Source: Betaproteobacteria bacterium HGW-Betaproteobacteria-12 (GTDB taxonomy: Bacteria; Pseudomonadota; Gammaproteobacteria; Burkholderiales; Rhodocyclaceae). From it: a stretch of DNA of 64,000 bases. A program made the translations under genes and the position numbers. The stretch is from NCBI GenBank assembly GCA_002842345.1, contig PHCU01000001.1, positions 20,906-84,905 on the forward strand. Reading direction: 5' to 3'. The notes beneath the pieces were generated by a model. It did not search any database. It worked only from the letters and a program-made list of their open reading frames with translations, and was not told the DNA's origin. Below are positions 26,268 to 32,670 of this stretch, piece after piece (the first letter of the stretch is position 1; the number at the start of each line of letters is the position of its first letter).

Positions 26268-26277
26268 TTAGTACTAC
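26268..26277. promoter_or_regulatory. Shared promoter-region element TTAGTACTAC (site 1)
   Basis: TTAGTACTAC contains the perfect palindrome TAGTACTA and lies 22 bp before the APH-like gene. The same 10 bases, preceded in both cases by TACT, occur upstream of the P450 gene at 39629. Two copies only, so this is a tentative regulatory element. Confidence 0.35.
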
Positions 26278-26299
26278 AAGCACCGATAAGGAGACAAGG

Positions 26300-27499
26300 A
26301 TGCAAGGTATCGACAAGGATCGACCGTCCGCTGAATGGATCGCTTCGCTGCGCCAGCGTTTCGTCACGGAAAAGGAAATCGATCACATACTGACCCGCAA
26401 GCTGGCGCGCCGCGCCGGCCCCGGCTACTCACCGATTCCCCTGGAAAAGCTGGTCGCCGGCGTCAAGGCGCTGCTCCTCGCCGAAATCGGCGACAGCTTC
26501 GAGATCAAGGATGCACGCTGGCTCTCCGGCGGTGCTTCGAAGCTGCAGATGGCCTTTGCCCTCGAATGGCATCGCCCTGGTGTCGGTTTCGAGAAGACGG
26601 CGATGGTCCTGCGTATGGAGCCTTCGGAATCGATCGTCGAGACCAGCCGGCTGCGTGAATTCCAACTGATCAAAGCATTTGATGGAATCGTGCCGGTGCC
26701 GCCAGTGTTCTGGTGCGACGCCGACGGCAAATACCTGCCCTACCCGGCCCTGATCTACGGTTTCGCCCCCGGCGTGACCAAGCCGAGCGACGCCAGCAGT
26801 GGCGTCTCCGGCCTCGGCACCAAGCTGCCGCAGGCTGTCCGCGAACGTTTGGCCCCCCAATTCGTCGAGCATCTGGCGGCCATTCATCGGCGCGATATCG
26901 GCAATGCCGGACTTACCGCCTTCGATGTCCCTGAAACCGGAACGACCCAGTGCGCCGAATGGGGCGTGAACTGGTGGGATCGCGTCTGGGAGGAAGATAG
27001 CGACGAGGATGTGCCGATGATTCGCGCTACCTCCGCCTGGCTGCACCGCAATCTGCCGGTGCTCGATCAGCCGTCGATCGTGCATTCCGATTACCGTACC
27101 GGCAATTTTCTGTACACCGAACACGATCTGCAAATATCCGCATGGCTGGACTGGGAGCTCGGCCGTATCGGTGACCGCCACCAGGATCTGGCCTGGACGA
27201 CCAGCAGTGCCTTCGGCTCTTACGCCGAGGATGGCAAGACCTTGCTCGTCTGCGGCCTGATCCCGGAAGCGGAGTTTCTCGCCGCCTACGAGAAGGCATC
27301 GGGCCTCAAGGTCGATGCCCAGACCATGCACTGGTACAAGGTGTACAACAACTACAGCATCGCCGTGCTGATTCTCGCCACCGGCTACCGGGCAGCACGC
27401 AACGGAAAAACGCACCAGGACGTACTGGTAACCTGGCTGATCGGGATCGGCTACATGCTCCTCGACGAAATCCGCGGCTTGATCGAGAAAGGAAACTGA
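26300..27499 (+). CDS. APH/ChoK-family phosphotransferase (ACAD10-like kinase domain)
   Basis: A 399-aa protein with the aminoglycoside/choline-kinase fold. SIVHSDYRTGNFLY is the catalytic loop (Asp-x4-Asn) and AWLDWELGRIGDRHQDLAW is the metal-binding part. Members of this group lie beside acyl-CoA dehydrogenase genes, or are fused to them as in ACAD10/11, where they phosphorylate 4-hydroxyacyl-CoAs before dephosphorylation and further beta-oxidation. A strong AAGGAGACAAGG ribosome site precedes the ATG. It is divergent from the thiolase-ETF unit. A role in handling a 4-hydroxy or tertiary alcohol group on an acyl-CoA is plausible but unproven. Confidence 0.82.
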   Translation: MQGIDKDRPSAEWIASLRQRFVTEKEIDHILTRKLARRAGPGYSPIPLEKLVAGVKALLLAEIGDSFEIKDARWLSGGASKLQMAFALEWHRPGVGFEKTAMVLRMEPSESIVETSRLREFQLIKAFDGIVPVPPVFWCDADGKYLPYPALIYGFAPGVTKPSDASSGVSGLGTKLPQAVRERLAPQFVEHLAAIHRRDIGNAGLTAFDVPETGTTQCAEWGVNWWDRVWEEDSDEDVPMIRATSAWLHRNLPVLDQPSIVHSDYRTGNFLYTEHDLQISAWLDWELGRIGDRHQDLAWTTSSAFGSYAEDGKTLLVCGLIPEAEFLAAYEKASGLKVDAQTMHWYKVYNNYSIAVLILATGYRAARNGKTHQDVLVTWLIGIGYMLLDEIRGLIEKGN

Positions 27500-27500
27500 C

Positions 27501-28052
27501 ATGCAGATGCGCCCCGAAATCCAGATCACCAGCGTGATCAAGGCCGTCAAGGATGTGCTGATCCCGGCCATCGACCCGAACAACAAGCTGGCCGTCGAAC
27601 AGGCACAACTGGTCGTCGGTCTGCTCAGCCTGCTGGCCAGCCAGTTGCCCGTGCAGTTCCGCTTCGACCGCGATGAACTGGCACGCCTGCTGGCAACCGC
27701 CGAATCGCTCACCGCGATCCCGGCCGACGACACCAACCTGGCGACCGCCATCGGCGAACTTGCCGCCAGCCGGACAGCCGGCGCCAGCATCCTCGAGCAT
27801 TGCCGGGTCGATCCTGCCATCCTGGTCAACAGCGTGCGCGAACTGCGCCAAAAAGTCGGCGCCGTGGTATCCGCAGCGGCGGGCACCAGCGATGTTGCGA
27901 CGCAGTTGCGGATCGAGAAAATCATTCTCGACCTGTCGAAGGAGCAACTCCTGCGCGACCGCTCACTGATGAAACCGCAGGGCTGGGAACCTGATCCAGC
28001 GGCCCTTCCTGCCATCGCGGAACTGCTCGCCGGGACACCTCGGGGAGCCTGA
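27501..28052 (+). CDS. Hypothetical helical protein next to kinase
   Basis: A 183-aa protein with no family I recognise. It begins one base after the stop of the APH-like gene, so the two are surely co-translated. The sequence is rich in Leu/Ala and reads as helices throughout (for example AVEQAQLVVGLLSLLASQL and LRIEKIILDLSKEQLL), with no signal peptide or membrane segment. It may be a small partner or regulatory subunit of the kinase. Nothing in the sequence points to a catalytic role. Confidence 0.75.
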   Translation: MQMRPEIQITSVIKAVKDVLIPAIDPNNKLAVEQAQLVVGLLSLLASQLPVQFRFDRDELARLLATAESLTAIPADDTNLATAIGELAASRTAGASILEHCRVDPAILVNSVRELRQKVGAVVSAAAGTSDVATQLRIEKIILDLSKEQLLRDRSLMKPQGWEPDPAALPAIAELLAGTPRGA

Positions 28053-28062
28053 TACGGCATGC

Positions 28063-28095
28063 GGCCGGAAAGCCCCTGCGGGGAGCGATCCGGCC
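28063..28095. terminator. Nested hairpin between convergent units
   Basis: GGCCGGA and TCCGGCC form an outer stem enclosing a second small CCCC-TGC-GGGG stem. It begins 11 bp after the stop of the hypothetical gene and before the convergent cytochrome-oxidase-like genes. It has no clear T-run but is well placed to end the plus-strand transcript. Confidence 0.45.
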
Positions 28096-28245
28096 CGCTG
28101 AATCGAAACGCCGAAGCGGCGATCAGTCGTCGCATGCCTCCAGCACCGAGGCCTCGACATTGGAATTCCGGCGCTTTCCCTGCAGTCCGGTCTGGTATAG
28201 CGCCTTGCGGAATCCAGACCCGGCCCCGGCGGGATCAGTTGGCAC

Positions 28246-28518
28246 TCAGAGTTTGCCGATATCGGAAAAATAGATCGCCAATAACACGCTCGTCAGGAGC
28301 ACCAGCCATCCTTCCAGCAGCCGCCGCCAGACTGGCGGCGCATGGCGCATCTCCATGAAGTCGAGGACCACCAGTCGCCCCTTGATGTAACCGATCACCA
28401 GCGTCAGGGCGCCTGCGTACAGACCGAAACCATGCTGGCCGCTGATACTGAAGGCGGCCACGGTAGCCACCAGCAGAATCCAGGCGCTGCGGTCGAACGC
28501 GTTCTTCAGAATATTCAT
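28246..28518 (-). CDS. Cytochrome c oxidase subunit IV/NorF-like protein
   Basis: A membrane protein of about 90 aa with three predicted helices (AWILLVATVAAFSIS, LYAGALTLVIGYIKGRLVVLDFMEM and LLEGWLVLLTSVLLAIYF). The middle segment with KGRLVVLDFMEMRHAP is typical of prokaryotic cytochrome c oxidase subunit IV and NorF. The ORF in the track starts far upstream; ATG 28518 (MNILKNAFDRSAW) is the natural start, 7 bp after the subunit III gene. It likely helps assemble or stabilise a heme-copper oxidase, but no catalytic subunit is encoded nearby. Confidence 0.8.
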   Translation of the reverse strand: MNILKNAFDRSAWILLVATVAAFSISGQHGFGLYAGALTLVIGYIKGRLVVLDFMEMRHAPPVWRRLLEGWLVLLTSVLLAIYFSDIGKL

Positions 28519-28525
28519 CGCAGGT

Positions 28526-29116
28526 TTACCGCAGCAGATAAAACAGGGGAAACAGGAAGATCCAGAGCAGATCGACCATGTGCCAGAAGGAGGCCCCCGT
28601 CTCCAGGCCACGCAGGTTGCCGGCATGGTATTTACCCGCCCGGGCATTGCGCAGCAGCACGCTCAAAATGACCGTGCCACCGACCACGTGCGCCAGATGA
28701 ATCATCGTCAGGCAAAAGTAGAACATGTAGAAATCGTTGCTGGTCAGCGTGATGCCGACAGCGAACTTGGCCGCATACTCGAAGTACTTGACCACCATGA
28801 AGGCCAGGGCCAGGCCAATGGCGACACCGAGGTAGCTGACGATCTGCCTGCGGCGATTCGTCCGCGCCGCCGCAATGGCACGGACGACGCCCCAGGAGCT
28901 CAGGATCAGCAACAGCGTGTTGAGCACGCCGAGATTGCGATCCAGTGTCGCTTGGCCGCGGTTGAACAATTCGACATCGCCATTGCGGTAAAACATGTAG
29001 GCGATGAAGAAGGCACTGAACGTCATCAACTCGGCCATGATGAAGATCCACACATCACGGTCGCCGGGCAAATGGCGACTGGCAGCTACAGGGACGGTCA
29101 GGGAAACAGTGGCCAT
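28526..29116 (-). CDS. Cytochrome c oxidase subunit III family (NorE-like)
   Basis: A protein of about 196 aa with five predicted helices. Diagnostic parts are PGDRDVWIFIMAELMTFSAFFIAYMFYR at the N-terminus, YFCLTMIHLAHVVGGTVIL and ETGASFWHMVDLLWIFLFPLFYLLR at the end, the heme-copper oxidase subunit III signature in its short NorE form. The start is MATVSLTVPV at 29116. It is followed by the NorF-like gene and preceded by a six-helix membrane protein. NorE/NorF are accessory to nitric oxide reductase, but norCB is absent here, so another oxidase or a redox partner of the pathway is possible. Confidence 0.87.
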   Translation of the reverse strand: MATVSLTVPVAASRHLPGDRDVWIFIMAELMTFSAFFIAYMFYRNGDVELFNRGQATLDRNLGVLNTLLLILSSWGVVRAIAAARTNRRRQIVSYLGVAIGLALAFMVVKYFEYAAKFAVGITLTSNDFYMFYFCLTMIHLAHVVGGTVILSVLLRNARAGKYHAGNLRGLETGASFWHMVDLLWIFLFPLFYLLR

Positions 29117-29141
29117 GATCGGTTCGAATGCCGCCGGGCGC

Positions 29142-29873
29142 TCACGCCGGACACAAGGCTCCGGCTTCCACTTCCCGCATTCGCCGGCGAATGGCCTTGA
29201 CCATATACAGCGAAGTAACCAGGCACCAGACCAGCCATGCGGCATATGGGATATAGAAGCTCAGCAAGCCGTTCCACGCAAACGGCCCAGTCTTCAGATA
29301 CAGGGTCAGGCTGGCCGGCGCGAAACTCAGCCCGCACCAGATGCTCAGGAAGCAGACCCAGCGGGGAAAGAGCGGCGTCTCCCGCTTGTCGGCAAGGCCG
29401 ATCAGCGCCATGGCCACCATCTGTACGGTAGTGATGCACCACTGCAGTTCCAGCGATTCCCAGCCAATATCGTGCAGGGTCTGGATAATCGCCGCATCGC
29501 GCTCCGGACGGAAACAGGCGACCGCCCAGCACAGCATGCCGAAGCTGACGACAAACACGGTCAACGCCCCGGCGATCAATTGCAGATAGGTCATCAGGCG
29601 CGAGTGCTTCTCGATCTGCCGCATGTGTTCGCTGATCTGGGCAGACCAAGGCAGGTAGAGAGAGATGAAGATCAGACTGACCACCCAGCCGAGACGCAAG
29701 TCGGATAGGTTTTCCCGATAGTAGGCCGCAATTTCCTCGGCCCCGAATGCAGGGGAAATCGGTCTCGGCAGGTTGTGCCCGTAGATACCGAATGTCACCA
29801 GGAAAATCAACACGAACAGCGGCCCGCACCAGGCGCTGATCAATTGATAGTTAAGATTGCTCCGCTCGTCCAT
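29142..29873 (-). CDS. Six-helix membrane protein of unknown function
   Basis: A 243-aa protein with about six hydrophobic segments (for example SAWCGPLFVLIFLVTFGIYG, LGWVVSLIFISLYLPW, LQLIAGALTVFVVSFGMLCWAVACF and LLSFYIPYAAWLVWCLVTSLYMV). I do not recognise the family. It lies 25 bp before the NorE-like gene and 54 bp after a MarR-type regulator gene, so it forms one unit with the oxidase-like subunits. It shows no obvious heme- or copper-ligand pattern, and its C-terminus is basic. It may be an integral partner of the orphan NorE/NorF pair. Confidence 0.8.
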   Translation of the reverse strand: MDERSNLNYQLISAWCGPLFVLIFLVTFGIYGHNLPRPISPAFGAEEIAAYYRENLSDLRLGWVVSLIFISLYLPWSAQISEHMRQIEKHSRLMTYLQLIAGALTVFVVSFGMLCWAVACFRPERDAAIIQTLHDIGWESLELQWCITTVQMVAMALIGLADKRETPLFPRWVCFLSIWCGLSFAPASLTLYLKTGPFAWNGLLSFYIPYAAWLVWCLVTSLYMVKAIRRRMREVEAGALCPA

Positions 29874-29927
29874 CGCTAGTTCTCCTGTGATTTGCTTACG
29901 TGTTCGGGTACTGCTTGGGGTAATGGG

Positions 29928-30455
29928 CTATTCGTGCCCCGGCAACGGAAAATTGCCTTTATCCAGGGAAAGAATCGCTTTCTGCATCAGCCTCCCCAGA
30001 CTCTCGAACTCCTCCGGGGTCAAGCCGGCAAAAGCCTGCTGCAACGGCCCCATCATCTTCGGCACGGTCGCACAGGCGACCTGCCGGCCATGCGGGGTGA
30101 TCCGTATGACCAGACGCCGCGCGTCCATCGCATCGGCGGCTCGTGAAACCAGTTCTTCTCCGACCAATTGATCAAGGATCCGGGTCATGTTGGCCTTGCT
30201 GGTGCCGACCAGCCCGGTCAGTTCCCCGGGCGAAGCCTCGCCGTTCTCTGCCGCCATGAGCAGGCAGAGAACGTGAAAGATGTTTTCGCTCAAACCGGCC
30301 TTGCGGAACACTGGCTCGAAATAGCCGGTCAGGTTGGCAGCGAGGATGCGTATCAGACGAACCATCACCGTTGGCGGCATAGGCAAATCCGGAAGCGCTT
30401 CCGCCATGGAAGGCGTGCTGCGGCTCACTGAAGCAAGTTTTTGGGCACCGATCAT
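29928..30455 (-). CDS. MarR-family transcriptional regulator
   Basis: A 175-aa winged-helix regulator. The HTH is seen in ASPGELTGLVGTSKANMTRILDQLVGEELVSRAADAMDARRLVIRITPHGRQV, which includes the family's DxR wing (DARR). It precedes the membrane-protein and NorE/NorF-like genes by 54 bp and probably controls them and itself. The ATG used in the track sits only 6 bp downstream of an inverted repeat, with no clear ribosome site between them, so either the message is nearly leaderless or translation starts at an internal Met (MAEALPDLP, 30407). The ligand is unknown; MarR proteins often sense phenolic or aromatic acids. Confidence 0.88.
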   Translation of the reverse strand: MIGAQKLASVSRSTPSMAEALPDLPMPPTVMVRLIRILAANLTGYFEPVFRKAGLSENIFHVLCLLMAAENGEASPGELTGLVGTSKANMTRILDQLVGEELVSRAADAMDARRLVIRITPHGRQVACATVPKMMGPLQQAFAGLTPEEFESLGRLMQKAILSLDKGNFPLPGHE

Positions 30456-30461
30456 AATATG

Positions 30462-30484
30462 TTCACATATGGTTTATATGTAAA
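30462..30484. promoter_or_regulatory. Likely MarR operator
   Basis: TTCACATAT-GGTTT-ATATGTAAA is an inverted repeat with 9-bp arms and one mismatch, next to the start of the MarR gene. Its AT-rich composition and position are typical of an autoregulated MarR site. Confidence 0.55.
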
Positions 30485-30709
30485 CTATATGCCTTGATCC
30501 AAAAATGCAAGAAAAAAGTGGGAATGTATTGACCTGCCAATACAGACAGTTGCCTTGCCGAGGCTGTCAATGCTGTACACGCGATCGTCGTCAGCTCACC
30601 GACTTCCGTGCTCTAATTCCGTATGCCAACAAATCGCACACCCGTAGGCAGCGCAGCCACCCCCCACCCTGGCACGTGCTCCCTGTCTGCTACGACCTTG
30701 CCCTGTGAC

Positions 30710-31258
30710 ATGCCAGACGCGGCTGTAAAGGATTTCACCGAAACCTGCCTGGAGGGGGAAGAGCTTTTCCGGGGCCGGCTACTGTCGCTACATCGAGACC
30801 GCGTACGACTACCGGATGGCGGTGAGGCAGTACGCGAATACGTGGTCCATCGCGATGCAGCAGTGGTCATCCCACTGCTGGACGAGCGGACGGTGCTGAT
30901 GGTGCGCCAGTACCGCTACGCTGCCGGCAAACACACCCTGGAGTTTCCTGCGGGCAAGATCGACGACGGCGAAACGCCCGAGCAGGCGGCTCGTCGCGAA
31001 CTGCTCGAGGAAACCGGCTACCGGTGCGACGGACTCAAGCAGCAATTCGCGTTGCGCTTGCCCGTCGCCTACGCCTCCGCCAGTGCCACGATCTTCCTGG
31101 CTACCGGCCTGCATTTCGCCGGCCACCCTGGCGAACCGGGGGAGTTCATTGAACCAATCCCGCTAGCCATAACCGACGCCCTGGAGAAGATTGCCACCGG
31201 CGAGATCTGCGACATGAAGGACGTCATCGCTCTCTACGCCCTGACCTTCCGGCGCTAA
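30710..31258 (+). CDS. NUDIX hydrolase (ADP-ribose pyrophosphatase-like)
   Basis: A protein of about 182 aa with a complete Nudix box, GKIDDGETPEQAARRELLEETGYR (G-x5-E-x7-RE-x2-EE-x-G), at about residues 85-110. It also has the preceding VRQYRYAAGKHTLEFPAG block of the ADP-ribose/sugar-nucleotide pyrophosphatase group. It would hydrolyse ADP-ribose or a related nucleoside diphosphate as a housekeeping function. The track ORF starts at 30623; MPDAAVKDF at 30710 matches the usual N-terminus, although its ribosome site is weak. It is not obviously tied to the pathway. Confidence 0.87.
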   Translation: MPDAAVKDFTETCLEGEELFRGRLLSLHRDRVRLPDGGEAVREYVVHRDAAVVIPLLDERTVLMVRQYRYAAGKHTLEFPAGKIDDGETPEQAARRELLEETGYRCDGLKQQFALRLPVAYASASATIFLATGLHFAGHPGEPGEFIEPIPLAITDALEKIATGEICDMKDVIALYALTFRR

Positions 31259-31301
31259 GGCCGGAAGCTATGGCGGCAACGGGGCCAGGCATACCCCGGC
31301 A

Positions 31302-31472
31302 TCACCAACGCCAGAAGTTTCGGTCGCTCAGAACGACGACAAATGACCGCGCTGCCTCGCTATGCGCAGAGACCGACTGGCGATTGTGGTCTCCACCGTC
31401 AGTGGTCAAGGAAATCTTCTCGGGTAGCAAGATCAACGTACCCAACAGCACCAGACAGGTTTTGATCATCAT
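31302..31472 (-). CDS. Small secreted/membrane peptide (56 aa), not in ORF track
   Basis: An ORF of 56 codons starts ATGATG behind a clear AAAGGAG site at ideal spacing. The peptide opens MMIKTCLVLLGTLILLPEK, a compact hydrophobic helix like a signal or membrane anchor, followed by a polar tail with Ser, His and Asp ending FWRW. It lies about 100 bp downstream of the SDR gene on the same strand and converges with the NUDIX gene. No family is recognised. The ribosome site and N-terminal helix are the support; it could still be a chance ORF. Confidence 0.45.
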   Translation of the reverse strand: MMIKTCLVLLGTLILLPEKISLTTDGGDHNRQSVSAHSEAARSFVVVLSDRNFWRW

Positions 31473-31575
31473 CGCAATCTCCTTTGGCGGATGTGATGCC
31501 TCGGTTGTCTCTGAACTACGAACGGCATTCTTGAGTGCCGTTATTGTTTTACCTTCGTTCCCGTACCCTGTTCGT

Positions 31576-32457
31576 TCAGGCTTGCTTCGGACCTTCGGTC
31601 AGCAGCTTCGGCGGGCTATCCAGGTGGAAGCCGTTGAACGCCCGGGCTTTCTGGTGCGGCTTCAGTTCGATCCAGCAACTGCGGGCATTCGGCGCCCCGC
31701 CATCGACCCGGATGCAGGAGCCGGTAATGAACGACGCTCCCGGCGACAGCAGGAAGACAATCGCCGCCGAAACTTCGGAGACGGTGCCGTAGCGCTGCAT
31801 CGGGATGGTCGGTGGAAACTTCAGGATTTCGCGCTGAGCTTCCGGTGTGTAGGTGTCGAATCCGCTGCTGGCGACGCCGCCGACAGCGACGGCATTGATC
31901 CGGACGCCGGCCGGTGCCCATTCCGAGGCGGCGCTTTCGGTCAGATTCAGCATGCCGCCGCGCGAGGCGCCGGAATGCGCGTAGTTGGGCCAACCGTTCC
32001 AGATGTCGGCGGTAATGTTGACGATGTTGCCGCCATGCGCCTCCATCCAGCGGTTGTAGGTTTCGCGCATGAAGATGAAGCCGCCGGTCAGGTTGTTGCG
32101 CACCACCGCTTCGAATCCCTTGGTACTGATGTCCTTCAGGGCCTTGCGGTACTGCCCGCCAGCGTTGTTGACCAGCCCGTCGATCCGGCCATGGACGGCT
32201 AGGACCGCATCAATGGTTGCGCAGACCTGCTCCTCCTCGCGGATATCACAGACATGGGTGCTGACCTTGCCGCCTTCGGCCTCGATCTCGCCCTTGACGG
32301 TAGCCAGCTTGTCCGGGTCGCGTCCGACGATGGCGACTGTGGCTCCAAGCGCCGACAGTTCGTGCGCCGTGCAACGGCCGATGCCGCTGCCGCCGCCGGT
32401 GATGATGACAACCTGGCCGGCGAACAGGCCATCCTTGAATACCGAGTTATAGGGCAC
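31576..32457 (-). CDS. SDR-family oxidoreductase (dienoyl-CoA reductase-like)
   Basis: A short-chain dehydrogenase of about 293 aa, with the nucleotide loop ITGGGSGIGRCTAHELSALG, NNAGGQYRKAL and a C-terminal LLSPGASFITGSCIRVDGG. The expected YxxxK is not seen; the region reads NYAHSGASRGGMLNLTES, with Arg where Lys is usual. This recalls the 2,4-dienoyl-CoA reductase side of the family. The best start is GTG 32457, which has a GGAG site 8 bp upstream; the ORF track extends 30 codons further without support. It is divergent from the GAF-GGDEF-EAL gene. It probably acts on an unsaturated or hydroxyacyl-CoA. Confidence 0.85.
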   Translation of the reverse strand: MPYNSVFKDGLFAGQVVIITGGGSGIGRCTAHELSALGATVAIVGRDPDKLATVKGEIEAEGGKVSTHVCDIREEEQVCATIDAVLAVHGRIDGLVNNAGGQYRKALKDISTKGFEAVVRNNLTGGFIFMRETYNRWMEAHGGNIVNITADIWNGWPNYAHSGASRGGMLNLTESAASEWAPAGVRINAVAVGGVASSGFDTYTPEAQREILKFPPTIPMQRYGTVSEVSAAIVFLLSPGASFITGSCIRVDGGAPNARSCWIELKPHQKARAFNGFHLDSPPKLLTEGPKQA

Positions 32458-32670
32458 TGTCGTCTCCGTTGAATTATTGGTGCCGCTGCCTGGTAAATCA
32501 CTGGGGTGGCACATATAGTATCTTAACCATATCATATGCCTTTGCATCTATCCAGTGCATCAGTAAGTCACCGGAACAAAAGGTTCAATCCGGATCGCGC
32601 AAAAGGCGTCAGGAGCGCTTGTTGCAGTGGTCTATACTCAAATCAAGTGCAGCTTCAGCCTGGAAAACCC

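Noticed and set aside
26429-28135. 568-aa minus-strand ORF
   Set aside because: It is opposite the APH-like kinase and the hypothetical gene, which have a ribosome site, motifs and coupling on the plus strand.
31270-32202. 310-aa plus-strand ORF
   Set aside because: It is mostly antisense to the SDR gene, with no family motif; the minus-strand SDR explains the sequence.
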